Assembly (NCBI RefSeq): GCF_014467285.1 | Contig: NZ_NKHR01000018.1 | Coordinates: 1 to 64,000 of the forward strand | DNA from: Xenorhabdus sp014467285 | Lineage (GTDB): Bacteria > Pseudomonadota > Gammaproteobacteria > Enterobacterales > Enterobacteriaceae | Length of the DNA stretch: 64,000 nt | Reading direction: 5' to 3' | Part shown: piece by piece, positions 16,131 to 24,996 of the stretch | Position numbering within the stretch: the first letter of the stretch is position 1 | How the letters are laid out: each line of letters opens with the position of its first letter | Translations under genes and position numbers: made by a program | Notes under the pieces: model-generated | What the model was told of the DNA's origin: nothing | Database searches by the model: none | Seen by the model: the letters and a program-made list of their open reading frames with translations, nothing else

Positions 16131-17888
16131 CTAGTACAGATCATCAGCCCGTCTAAACCGTCCCTGATAGTCAAAAATTTTTTCCCGGATTTGCCAGAAT
16201 TGCCCCTTTTTGCGTGCAACAACAAAATCAGGATGGCGTAATAAAGGGCGTTGGTGAGCAATGTCTGCTGCTGTTTGCCACTGGAAAGCGGTTCCCGGCG
16301 CACGTTGATGTTGACGAAGGAACTGAAGTTCAAATACTTTCTTCTGAGCAGGAGTGGATAAGCGGAACAGTTCTGAAACATCCGCACCATCTTCATCATA
16401 ATAGGTGATCTTCAACCACTCTCCTTTGTTGTCATAACCCGGAATTAATTGCATTCCACCACAACGCAGTACCAGCGCATCTTTAAGTTTTAAGGCTGCT
16501 TTCAGCATATCATCAGGATCGACTAATATTTCTTCACAGCGGTTACAGCGTCGGGCCGCGATATCATTTTCTGCTCCACAGTGGGGGCATGATTTGAAAC
16601 GAAAACGGAAATCACATTGTTGTCGTTTTCCATTTTCATCCTCTTCCCAACCTTGGCAACGCCTTCCAAAATGCTCAATGAGCTCTCCGTCTGCTGTACA
16701 TGTCCCCCAAAACGTATTAGCAAATTGGCAGATGGGACAAAATACCTGTACCGGCTGGCTTTGTGAATTAGGTTTGCTGTTACCGACTTCGGGCGTGTAG
16801 AGATCGTGGGGGTTGCCCGCATAATCCAGGATCAGGCAATCTTTTTTATCAGGAAATAAACGCAGTCCACGCCCAACGATTTGCTGATAAAGGCTAACGG
16901 ATTCCGTGGGCCGTAATATGGCAATTAAATCTACATGCGGCGCATCGAATCCTGTTGTCAGTACGGCGACGTTAACCATATAGCGAAGTCGTTGTTCCTT
17001 GAATGCGTTGATCAAGAGATCCCGTTCAGATGTGGGGGTATCTGCGCTGACTAATGCAGCTTGCCCAGTAGGTAATAACTGGAAAATTTCTTTGGCGTGT
17101 TCGACCGTAGCGGCGAAAATCATCACACCTTTTCGGCCTTGGGCATAATCAATAATCTGTTTAATGATATGGGGAGTAATGCGCTTTTGGCGTTTTATCT
17201 CCCGGTTTAGCTCAGATTCGTTGAATATTCCTTGCTGACTGGTACGAACCTGACTGAAATCATATTGAACTATTGGCATGTCCAGTCTTTCCGGAGAAAC
17301 CAGAAAGTGGTGTTTAATCATATAACGCAACGGAAGTTCATAAATACAATCGCGAAAAAAACAGCGTTCATCACCGCGTATCATGCCATGATAATGATAT
17401 TGGTATATCCAGCCATAACCCAGACGATAAGGTGTTGCGGTTAGTCCCAGAATACGTATTTGAGAATTGTTTTTCTGGAGTTGTTGGATAATTTGCTGGT
17501 ATTGGCTATTTTCATCATCACTGATGCGATGGCATTCATCAATAATTAGCAGTGAAAAATGGTGATCAAAATGCTCCAGATTACGGGCAATGGACTGGAT
17601 GCTGCCAAAAACGACCTTTCCTTCGCTTTGTTTTTGCTTTAACCCGGCAGAAAAAATATCCGCATTTAACCCATAAGCACAATATTTGCTATGGTTCTGT
17701 GCAACGAGTTCCTTAACATGCGCCAAGACTAAAACACGGCCGTGAGCTAACTTTGCCAATTCAGCGATAACGAGGCTTTTACCTGCACCTGTTGGTAAAA
17801 CAATCACTGCCGGCTCTTTGTGTTGGCGAAAATAGTGAATGGTAGCATCTACCGCTTCTTGTTGATAAGGGCGTAAAGTAAAAGCCAT
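16131..17888 (-). CDS. radD: RadD (YejH), superfamily 2 DNA helicase-like repair protein
   Basis: A 585-residue ATP-dependent helicase-type protein acting with RecA and SSB in recombination and DNA crosslink repair. Walker A is 'PTGAGKSLVIAELA' and the DEAH-type box is 'IIDECHR'. Motif III is 'LGLTATPYRLG' and motif VI 'QIVGRGLRLFP'. C-terminal Cys clusters (CPICQF, CPHCGAENDIAARRCNRC) form zinc-binding modules. The frame extends upstream to 17,942, but homologues begin 'MAFTLRPYQQEAV', so ATG 17,888 is chosen. The length then equals E. coli RadD (586). Confidence 0.95.
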   Translation of the reverse strand: MAFTLRPYQQEAVDATIHYFRQHKEPAVIVLPTGAGKSLVIAELAKLAHGRVLVLAHVKELVAQNHSKYCAYGLNADIFSAGLKQKQSEGKVVFGSIQSIARNLEHFDHHFSLLIIDECHRISDDENSQYQQIIQQLQKNNSQIRILGLTATPYRLGYGWIYQYHYHGMIRGDERCFFRDCIYELPLRYMIKHHFLVSPERLDMPIVQYDFSQVRTSQQGIFNESELNREIKRQKRITPHIIKQIIDYAQGRKGVMIFAATVEHAKEIFQLLPTGQAALVSADTPTSERDLLINAFKEQRLRYMVNVAVLTTGFDAPHVDLIAILRPTESVSLYQQIVGRGLRLFPDKKDCLILDYAGNPHDLYTPEVGNSKPNSQSQPVQVFCPICQFANTFWGTCTADGELIEHFGRRCQGWEEDENGKRQQCDFRFRFKSCPHCGAENDIAARRCNRCEEILVDPDDMLKAALKLKDALVLRCGGMQLIPGYDNKGEWLKITYYDEDGADVSELFRLSTPAQKKVFELQFLRQHQRAPGTAFQWQTAADIAHQRPLLRHPDFVVARKKGQFWQIREKIFDYQGRFRRADDLY

Positions 17889-18160
17889 TTTTATGTTACT
17901 GTCACAGGTATCAGGTAAAAGAATGGGTATAGAGAATAACATCTTTCATTTAGCCTTGCTGCTGAGAAAATGTTTGTCATTCTTTCTTTTTCTAGGATTA
18001 GACGGGCTATAACGAGTGATTTATTATTGTTATAGTTATTTTAGTGATGACTATTATGGTAATTATCTGTTTAACTTAGTATCACCGTAGTAGCCTTGAA
18101 AATATTTGCAATATCAAAGGCATATTTACGTGTGTTTATTTTTATCAGGGACATCTATTC

Positions 18161-18868
18161 ATGCGATTGGATAAGTTTTTATCTCAACAGTTAGGTATTA
18201 GCCGTAATGATGTGGGGCGTGAGTTACGAGCAAAGCAGGTTACTGTCGATGGTGAAGTCATCAAAACAGGCACTTATAAGTTGAAACCCGACCAACAAGT
18301 TGCTTATAACGGAACGATATTGCAACAATTAAATGGCCCACGCTATTTTATGCTGAACAAGCCACAGGGATATGTGTGTTCGACAGATGATCCGTCAAAC
18401 CCGACGATTTTATATTTTATTGATGAACCTGTTGCCCATAAATTACATTCGGCCGGGCGCTTGGATATTGATACTACCGGGTTGGTTTTGCTGACGGATG
18501 ATGGACAGTGGTCACATCGTATTACGTCTCCTAAACATCATTGCGAAAAAACTTATCTTGTTACATTAGAACACCCGATATCGGAGGATACTGAGCAACA
18601 ATTTCTGGCAGGAGTCCAGTTGAATGGTGAGAAGACACTGACAAAACCAGCAAAGTTAGAAATTATCGAACCCCAAATTGTACGTCTGACCATCAGTGAA
18701 GGGCGTTACCACCAAGTAAAACGAATGTTTGCAGCAGTGGGGAACCATGTTGTTGAACTTCATCGGGAAAGAATCGGTGAAATTTATCTCGATCCTGAAT
18801 TAGCGCAGGGAGAGTACCGAGCGCTAACTGATAGCGAGATTAATAGCATACAAATGCCAACACCTTAA
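18161..18868 (+). CDS. rsuA: 16S rRNA pseudouridine(516) synthase
   Basis: A 235-residue RsuA. The N-terminal S4 RNA-binding domain is 'MRLDKFLSQQLGISRNDV'. The catalytic domain contains 'GRLDIDTTGLVLLTDDG' with the catalytic Asp, and 'GRYHQVKRMFAAVGNHV'. It modifies U516 in 16S rRNA during 30S assembly. As in E. coli, bcr follows closely, so they are probably co-transcribed. Confidence 0.95.
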   Translation: MRLDKFLSQQLGISRNDVGRELRAKQVTVDGEVIKTGTYKLKPDQQVAYNGTILQQLNGPRYFMLNKPQGYVCSTDDPSNPTILYFIDEPVAHKLHSAGRLDIDTTGLVLLTDDGQWSHRITSPKHHCEKTYLVTLEHPISEDTEQQFLAGVQLNGEKTLTKPAKLEIIEPQIVRLTISEGRYHQVKRMFAAVGNHVVELHRERIGEIYLDPELAQGEYRALTDSEINSIQMPTP

Positions 18869-18902
18869 CTTCTTACCCTTCAACTGATTCAGGAGTAACT
18901 GC

Positions 18903-20090
18903 GTGCAACAACAGCGAGTATCCTATTTGGGATTAGTCATGATCCTTGGCTTGCTTTCTATGCTAATGCCATTGGCAATTGATATGTATTTGCCAAGTAT
19001 GCCAACGATCGCTGAAAATTTTGGTGTCAGTGATGGTTTGGTTCAGATGACGCAGAATAGCTATATTCTGGGTTTTGCCATCGGTCAAATGTTTTATGGG
19101 CCAATGGCGGATAGTTTGGGGCGTAAGCCTGTCATTTTAGGGGGAGTTATTGTTTTTGCTATATCTTCTGCCGCGTGTGCTTTAGCCCAAGATATTCACA
19201 CCTTTATTTCCATGCGTTTCTTGCATGGTTTTTCTGCTGCCGCTGCCGGTGTTGTAATCAATGCCCTGATGCGTGATATGTTCACAAAAGATGAATTTTC
19301 CCGCAGCATGTCTTTTGTCACCTTAGTGATGGTTATTGCACCTTTATTAGCTCCCATGTTAGGTGGGATGATGCTGATATGGTTCAATTGGCATGCCATT
19401 TTTTGGTCAATCGCTATTGCAGCGGTAGTCTCTGCGGTTTTGGTCACTTTCTTTATTAAGGAAACATTGCCGAAGGAAAAAAGGCAGCGCTTTAATTTAA
19501 AAAACACGCTAATGCAGTTTATTATGCTGTTCCGGCAACGTCAGGTATTGTGTTATATCTTAGCCAGTGGTTTTTCCTTTGCCGGTATGTTCTCTTTCCT
19601 GAGTGTCGGGCCATTTGTTTACATTAAATTAAATGGCGTGTCTGAACAGAATTTTGGTTACTATTTTGGGCTGAACATTATTTTTCTGTTCATTATGACA
19701 ACTATTAATAGCCAGTGTGTTCGTAGATACGGTGCATTGAAAATGTTGCACATTGGGTTGCTCGTCCAATTTGTCATGGGGCTGTGGTTATTGTTTAGTA
19801 CCCTGTTTGATCTGGGATTTATTTCTTTAGTCATAGGCGTTGCTATTTATATCAGTGGAATTTCTATGATCACATCTAACACAATGGCTGTTGTGTTAGA
19901 TGATTACCCGCATATGGCCGGAACCGTTTCTTCACTGGCAGGAACAATCCGTTTTAGTATTGCTGCATTGGTGGGGGCCACTTTGTCTTTTATGCCAGGA
20001 GAAAGTGCTTGGCCGATGGTAGGAGCAATGGTGTTATGTGCGACATTGGGAATGCTGCTTATTATCCAAGTACGTAAGGCACAAAAATAA
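18903..20090 (+). CDS. bcr: Bcr/CflA-type multidrug efflux transporter
   Basis: A 395-residue major-facilitator transporter with 12 predicted membrane helices. The family signature after helix 2 is 'GPMADSLGRKPVILGG', and the N-terminus 'PLAIDMYLPSMPTIAENF' is diagnostic of Bcr/CflA drug:proton antiporters (bicyclomycin, sulfonamides, dipeptides in E. coli). The GTG start at 18,903 has AGGAG eight bases before it. It lies 34 bases after rsuA in the same operon arrangement as in E. coli. Confidence 0.92.
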   Translation: MQQQRVSYLGLVMILGLLSMLMPLAIDMYLPSMPTIAENFGVSDGLVQMTQNSYILGFAIGQMFYGPMADSLGRKPVILGGVIVFAISSAACALAQDIHTFISMRFLHGFSAAAAGVVINALMRDMFTKDEFSRSMSFVTLVMVIAPLLAPMLGGMMLIWFNWHAIFWSIAIAAVVSAVLVTFFIKETLPKEKRQRFNLKNTLMQFIMLFRQRQVLCYILASGFSFAGMFSFLSVGPFVYIKLNGVSEQNFGYYFGLNIIFLFIMTTINSQCVRRYGALKMLHIGLLVQFVMGLWLLFSTLFDLGFISLVIGVAIYISGISMITSNTMAVVLDDYPHMAGTVSSLAGTIRFSIAALVGATLSFMPGESAWPMVGAMVLCATLGMLLIIQVRKAQK

Positions 20091-20746
20091 AAAACTAAAA
20101 GGCTGTCTCTTTGTATGGGATGGCCTTGTGTTATCACTTCTGTTTATTATCTCTTCTTCACTCTTAGGTATAAGAACATATAGATTTTCTTAAGATTTTT
20201 TTCTATGTATTTAGAGCTAAGTTTGCATTTTCCCTCCTAAAATTCCTTGAATGCGCAAAGAGGCGATTGACTGCATTGATAGACAGGAAATACCGAATGA
20301 TCATCAAATAAATGTAGAAAATTATTAATTTCGTTATGTTCAGATAGTATTAATGTGTTGGCTTTTTGTTAACTTTTTATGATTGGTTTCATAACTACAA
20401 ATGATAATGGTGTCGTTATTAATTAACCTATTGTAAAAAAACAAAATTAATCTTTTTCTGGCGTTAGGTGAAGTCTAAAGAAAGCAAATATGTAAATGAA
20501 TCTTGAATAAAAAGTTGCCATATTGCGTGAAAATAAGTTGAATTATTTACTTAAACAGTATAAATATATACAAAATGCGAGTTTGATCGCACTTTTTCAG
20601 GATGAAAAGGGAAGTAAGTGCGATAATGTGGTTTTCATTTTAACCTTTTTTTTACTTTTCTGTTGGGTGGTTATTCGGTTTTGACGAGTCGATAACCGAC
20701 ATCTGGTGGTTAGATGTATTAATGTTGTTTCTGATAGGAATAATAC
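20091..20746. other. Gene-free intergenic region between bcr and yejG
   Basis: About 650 bases, very AT-rich. I find no convincing gene, tRNA or strong terminator. The part nearest yejG presumably carries that gene's promoter and 5' leader. Confidence 0.45.
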
Positions 20747-21091
20747 GTGAATAATATCCAACTTTCGGTAGTACACAGACTGCCGCAAAGTTATCGGTGG
20801 TCATCTGGGTTTGTTGGTACAAAAGTTGAAATTTTACCAGCAGAAGAAACAGATATAGGGAACAGCCTGACGGGGCTGAAGTTGTTAAGCCATGAAGGCG
20901 AAAAAGCACAGGAGATTTTGCGTACTATAAATCAGTCTATCGCTGATATGCAGATACTAAGTGCAGTGATTGAATGGGAAGGGGAGCCATGTTTGTTTTT
21001 TGCTAAGGAAGACGAAAGTGCAGTGATATGTCGTCTTAAGACGTTAGGAGCTGCAATTGCGGAAAACATAACGGCGTTATATCCGCTATAA
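20747..21091 (+). CDS. yejG: YejG family protein, 114 aa
   Basis: A cytoplasmic protein of unknown function and exactly the length of E. coli YejG (114). The matching N-terminus is 'LSVVHRLPQSYRWSSGFVG' and the middle 'WEGEPCLFFAKEDESAVICRL'. The GTG start at 20,747 is preceded by AGGA. A strong terminator follows within 20 bases. In E. coli yejG is also next to bcr. Confidence 0.93.
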   Translation: MNNIQLSVVHRLPQSYRWSSGFVGTKVEILPAEETDIGNSLTGLKLLSHEGEKAQEILRTINQSIADMQILSAVIEWEGEPCLFFAKEDESAVICRLKTLGAAIAENITALYPL

Positions 21092-21108
21092 TTTTTTTAC
21101 CCATCAAT

Positions 21109-21139
21109 AAAAAACGCTTCTATTCAGGAAGCGTTTTTT
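21109..21139 (+). terminator. Terminator of yejG
   Basis: AAAAAACGCTTC pairs with GAAGCGTTTTTT around a 7-base loop. It lies between the convergent yejG and mepS genes and could serve both strands. Confidence 0.85.
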
Positions 21140-21196
21140 ATTGCTTGCAAGGGAATTTTTTGAATAATACGGCCTTATGCCCGACTTAATGATGGG

Positions 21197-21784
21197 TTAT
21201 ATTGTGGCCTTTGTATCATCTGATAGTACTCGCCTTGCACCATAGTATCGTTTATTCCAATAGTTATCAGTCAACTTAGAGACGATAACCCCACTACTGG
21301 TTGAAGCATGCACAAATTGATTATTGCCGATGTAAATACCAACGTGACGCATATAACGGCCAGTCTTGAACAGTACTAAATCACCTGCACGTAATTTAGA
21401 ACGGCTAACGGTTTGACCTATACGCTGTTGTTCTGATGTTGAACGTGGTAAATCCATGCCGAATTGATCGTGAAAAGTACGCTGTACAAAAGCAGAACAG
21501 TCAATGCCGCGTTTTGTATTCCCGCCTAACCGATAAGCAACCCCTTTCCAGTCTGCATATTGATTAAGTAACTTGGATTTAATACCTAAGTTGTTAACTA
21601 AAGTTTCAAATTCATCCTGAGATGGTTGCAGTAAGAAATGCTTTTGAGAGTTTACTGCATGCGTCTCAGTATGCTTATTACGTAGTTTGGAATCTGGTGA
21701 ACTACATGCGGTTAGTGCCACTGCCGCCAGAATTGCGGGTATCAACCGCAATATATATCTCAGTATTGGTTGAGATTTGACCAT
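21197..21784 (-). CDS. mepS: Murein DD-endopeptidase MepS (Spr)
   Basis: A 195-residue outer-membrane lipoprotein of the NlpC/P60 family that cleaves D-Ala-meso-DAP crosslinks to allow peptidoglycan growth. The signal peptide ends with lipobox LTAC. The catalytic triad is visible: Cys in 'KRGIDCSAFVQRTF', His in 'YMRHVGIYIGNN', and a second His in 'FVHASTSSGV'. Length and motifs equal E. coli MepS, which is degraded by NlpI-Prc. The gene is monocistronic. Confidence 0.96.
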   Translation of the reverse strand: MVKSQPILRYILRLIPAILAAVALTACSSPDSKLRNKHTETHAVNSQKHFLLQPSQDEFETLVNNLGIKSKLLNQYADWKGVAYRLGGNTKRGIDCSAFVQRTFHDQFGMDLPRSTSEQQRIGQTVSRSKLRAGDLVLFKTGRYMRHVGIYIGNNQFVHASTSSGVIVSKLTDNYWNKRYYGARRVLSDDTKATI

Positions 21785-22131
21785 TATATTAATTTTCCCT
21801 TGCAGCCCTTAAATCTGATTTATTACCACCATAAAAACACTAAACGTTTTAAAGCCTAGTAAGAGTATGATGAATTAACAAATTTTCTGTCCCTAAAGTG
21901 TGTGAAGCAACACATTTTATTAGTTTCTTTACAAAACGCATTATTTTAACAAACAGGACGCAGGGAAGATTACTTAATTCATTAGTAAAAAGCGAGAGAC
22001 AAAAAGAGGTATTTACAAAAAATTAGATTACTAACTAAGAGGTTAGAATGGCTTGTTGTTATTTTATACTGGTATGGTGAAAATTTTATGGTAATTGAGG
22101 AGATAGCTGATATCTCCTCAATATTATGGCC
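21785..22131. other. Upstream region of mepS
   Basis: About 350 AT-rich bases between lpxT and mepS. It must hold the mepS promoter (minus strand). No other feature is evident. Confidence 0.4.
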
Positions 22132-22836
22132 TTAATTTGTCTGTCTGATATGCGGTAATTTCTTATCCAGCCATTCTGCTATGTTGTCACTCAGTGGCGT
22201 CAGTAATACCCAACTCATGCCGACCAGCGTCAGAGACAGGGAGCCTACGGCAACATCTGTAAACCAGTGAGCGCCTGCCATAATGCGAGGAAGGGCGAAA
22301 GTGATCATAATCAGCAGGGCAATAAAAAATGCGCCGCGGGAGACATAACGTAGAATAAAGCTGCTGAAAATCAATAGCATCAGGCCATGATCGCCAGGGA
22401 AACTGTCTTTTGAGGCATCTTTTGTATGCCAACTTGTCATACTGTCTATACGGTTGACGTTTTCAAATGTCAATGTTGGGCTTGGACGAGTGACAGGTAT
22501 CTGGTGACCTATCTGATTAATGATGACAGCGGAGATGAGCATGACGAGGCCAATCATGAAAAGTCGGCGTTTACCCGCATAATCTTGTTTGCGAAATGCA
22601 CTGTAATAAAGCATTCCCATAAAAAGTAGCGAGATCACATCAAATGCTCTGACATTGGCGATTGCTACAAATAGGGTAAATTTTGAGTTTGGCAGCAGTT
22701 TCTCATTAAAAAAATAAAAAATAGAAGAATCAATGTGAAACCAAAAGCCGTGGTTCTCAGGTAAGTACCATGAGAGAAACAGGGAGATGCCAAGGATATT
22801 AAGCATAAGTATAGCGAGTGGGCGACTGCGAGTCAT
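22132..22836 (-). CDS. lpxT: LpxT, Kdo2-lipid A phosphotransferase
   Basis: An inner-membrane PAP2-superfamily enzyme that transfers phosphate from undecaprenyl pyrophosphate to the 1-phosphate of lipid A on the periplasmic side. PAP2 motifs are visible: 'VTRPSPTLTF', 'SFPGDHGLMLLIF' and 'PRIMAGAHWFTDVAVG', with several membrane helices around them. The open frame extends to 22,893, but ATG 22,836 ('MTRSRPLAILMLN') aligns with the E. coli LpxT start and gives 234 residues, like the family. Confidence 0.93.
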   Translation of the reverse strand: MTRSRPLAILMLNILGISLFLSWYLPENHGFWFHIDSSIFYFFNEKLLPNSKFTLFVAIANVRAFDVISLLFMGMLYYSAFRKQDYAGKRRLFMIGLVMLISAVIINQIGHQIPVTRPSPTLTFENVNRIDSMTSWHTKDASKDSFPGDHGLMLLIFSSFILRYVSRGAFFIALLIMITFALPRIMAGAHWFTDVAVGSLSLTLVGMSWVLLTPLSDNIAEWLDKKLPHIRQTN

Positions 22837-23298
22837 GAAGTACCTATCTAACACGTAAAATGGTTTTAGTAGACAAATTAACAAGGGGGGCACTATAACA
22901 AACTTTCCAGAAAAGGGTAATCGCTGTGGGATGTAATTGTTAACGTATGGTTATATCAGCATATTTTTAAAGTTAATCGGTTAATTTTTTCTCATTAATA
23001 TGGAAATGGTTCAATGATATCGGAAAAATAGCTAAATCCCAATTTCAGTACCGATAATATATATTTGATGCGACATTGATACCTGACTATTATTAAATAA
23101 CCAAGAATTGACTCCTTCATATCCAAACTTATTGGAATATTCTGTTGAATTGCGGGCTGAATAAATAAAAGGTATAAAGAAATTTTTCCATTTGCCGTTA
23201 TATAGACAGCAGAGTGTTACGCTATTATCTGGTTTAAAATTAGCGCGGGGCTAAAATTGAAAAAAGATAATAATACCTGTAGTGGAGATTGACTGCTT
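22837..23298. other. Intergenic region between divergent lpxT and the pilin-like genes
   Basis: About 460 AT-rich bases carrying two divergent promoters by necessity. No clear operator, RNA gene or repeat is seen. Confidence 0.4.
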
Positions 23299-23616
23299 AT
23301 GTTACGAAAAATGACGACTTTTTTGTTTATGTCCCTATCTTATCCTGCAATGGCTCATTCTCCGTCAACTTCAAATTCTGGAACTATTCATTTTCAAGGT
23401 GCTATCGTCGATCCTCCATGCCAATTTAGTTGGGATGAAGAACATACTGAAATGGTTTGTTGGTATAATGGCGAAAAAATAACTCAAGATAAAGTAATTG
23501 AATATCAACAGGATAAGAAGATTCTGTTGTCTCTTCGAAAACATATCGGAACAGAAGAAATCAGATGGGTGGGAGAAAATAAGAAATTAGGCATTATTAC
23601 TATAACTTATCACTAA
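23299..23616 (+). CDS. Small secreted pilin-like protein 1 (105 aa)
   Basis: A signal peptide (cleavage likely after 'AMA', residue ~19) is followed by a mature domain of only about 85 residues. The start of the mature part, 'SGTIHFQGAIVDPPCQF', is like the first strands of type 1 pilin subunits (G-x-I-x-F-x-G-x-I-V-x-x-x-C). A second Cys lies about 15 residues later, so a disulfide is likely. Pilins normally have about 150 mature residues, so most of the fold is missing. It is paralogous to the next gene and has no chaperone/usher genes nearby. Function unknown. Confidence 0.7.
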   Translation: MLRKMTTFLFMSLSYPAMAHSPSTSNSGTIHFQGAIVDPPCQFSWDEEHTEMVCWYNGEKITQDKVIEYQQDKKILLSLRKHIGTEEIRWVGENKKLGIITITYH

Positions 23617-23903
23617 ATGTTATATGTAATAAATATAATTATCTTGTTTGTTTTATTTAAATAATATAAATGAAATTTGCAGAAATTATTTGTGATTTAG
23701 TTCAATGAACGATTTTTAATAACATTTTTGTAAATTATTTAATAAAGACATTAACTTTATTTTTTAGTTAAAGATTCACTTTTGATATTTATCAATAAAA
23801 TGTGTCAATGTCGTATTTTTTTCATGTGAAATAGTTATGATGAAAAGGAAGGAATAAAAAGTAGTTGAGTCTGAGTTAATGGAAAAACGAAAGTGAGGTG
23901 ACC

Positions 23904-24215
23904 ATGCGAAATTATCTTAAATTGCTAATTAGCTGTTTGTTGGTTTCATGGCTTTCTTATGGGTATGCAGAATCTAATGGAGGAGTAATTCGGTTTTCAG
24001 GTGCAATTGTTGATCCAGGATGTCAAGTTGTCGTATCAAATATTCAAGCTAATATCTCTTGCTATCGGTTAGGGAAAAACCTCACTGTTAAGCAAATCAT
24101 CTCAACTAAGAAAACAACAAATAATGTTATGCTTCCCGGGAATATTGGTGTTTCCAGTGTGAAGTGGACGGATAACCAAAAACGAGTGGCAATCGTTAAT
24201 GTGGATTATTTCTGA
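23904..24215 (+). CDS. Small secreted pilin-like protein 2 (103 aa)
   Basis: A paralogue of the preceding gene. After a signal peptide (cleavage near 'GYA'), the mature part begins 'NGGVIRFSGAIVDPGCQV', has a second Cys ('NISCYRLG'), and ends with an amphipathic strand 'SVKWTDNQKRVAIVNVDYF' like that of its neighbour ('EIRWVGENKKLGIITITYH'). The ATG at 23,904 is preferred over GTG 23,898, which overlaps the GAGGTG ribosome-binding site. It may be a minor pilin-like adaptor or a secreted colonisation factor; nothing in the context decides. Confidence 0.7.
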   Translation: MRNYLKLLISCLLVSWLSYGYAESNGGVIRFSGAIVDPGCQVVVSNIQANISCYRLGKNLTVKQIISTKKTTNNVMLPGNIGVSSVKWTDNQKRVAIVNVDYF

Positions 24216-24226
24216 TTTAATAGGTA

Positions 24227-24276
24227 ATGAGTTGCTCTTTTTATCGAATATTATTTCGACGAAGAGAGCAGCTCAT
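24227..24276. terminator. Long hairpin between pilin-like gene 2 and efpL
   Basis: ATGAGTTGCTCT (24,227-24,238) pairs with AGAGCAGCTCAT (24,265-24,276), 11 of 12 positions. It lies between convergent genes and probably terminates one or both. T-runs after the stem are weak. Confidence 0.55.
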
Positions 24277-24293
24277 ATTTAAAGAGTATAGGA

Positions 24294-24866
24294 TTAATCA
24301 CAACGTCCCATATAACGACGTTCTGCAATATGAATGCGGATTTTTTCGCCTGAACTCAGATACTCAGGAACTTGAATAGTCAACCCTGTACTCATTTTGG
24401 CGGGTTTAGTTCTGGCACTTGCTGATGCGCCTTTAATACCCGGAGATGTTTCTTCAATGACCATATCAACAGTTTGTGGTAATTCAAGAGCCAGTAATTG
24501 TCCATCCATTGTTAGGACTTGCATTCCCGGTAAACCCTCTTCTGGAATGAAAAGTAATTCTTCTTCGATTTGATCTTTCTTGAAGTGATAGGGGGTGAAA
24601 TCTTCATCATCCATAAAGATATATTCATCACCATCAATGTAAGAAAAACTTACACTACGGCGAGTTAATGTGATGGTTTCAAGAATGTCATCACCTTTGA
24701 AACGCTCTTCCACTTTCTGACCAGTACGAATATCAGTAAAACGCATTTTATACAAAGTGCTGGCCCCGCGTGCGCTAGGAGACTGAATATCGATGTCTTT
24801 GACTAATAGTAGTTTTCCATTGTAGCTGATTGCAGCACCGCGTTTAATTTCATTGGCTTTAGCCAT
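24294..24866 (-). CDS. efpL: EfpL (YeiP), elongation factor P-like protein
   Basis: A 190-residue paralogue of EF-P that rescues ribosomes stalled on polyproline and related motifs. The three-domain EF-P layout is kept, ending in the S1-like domain 'PEYLSSGEKIRIHIAERRYMGR'. The loop that carries a modified Lys in EF-P reads 'SPSARGASTLY', with Arg at the tip, as in E. coli YeiP, which needs no modification. The frame extends further upstream, but ATG 24,866 ('MAKANEIKRG') matches homologues. Confidence 0.95.
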   Translation of the reverse strand: MAKANEIKRGAAISYNGKLLLVKDIDIQSPSARGASTLYKMRFTDIRTGQKVEERFKGDDILETITLTRRSVSFSYIDGDEYIFMDDEDFTPYHFKKDQIEEELLFIPEEGLPGMQVLTMDGQLLALELPQTVDMVIEETSPGIKGASASARTKPAKMSTGLTIQVPEYLSSGEKIRIHIAERRYMGRCD

Positions 24867-24960
24867 AGATACCTTCCATAAGAACGAGGAAATAGTGGAA
24901 TGAATATTCAAGTGGCGACAAAATTACTCGCAGTCGGTCTGTTAGGCAAGAGTTGAATGA

Positions 24961-24986
24961 ATTCCCCAGTAAAAATACTGGGGAAT
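24961..24986. terminator. Perfect hairpin after mtr
   Basis: ATTCCCCAGTA and TACTGGGGAAT flank an AAAA loop 11 bases past the mtr stop. It lies between mtr and efpL, both on the minus strand, and lacks a T-run, so it could be a weak terminator or an mRNA-stabilising hairpin. Confidence 0.6.
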
Positions 24987-24996
24987 AAGGAAGGTA

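Noticed and set aside
23299..24215. Remnant of a full fimbrial operon
   Set aside because: No chaperone, usher or adhesin sequence is found in the flanking intergenic DNA, and both small genes are intact with matching ends.
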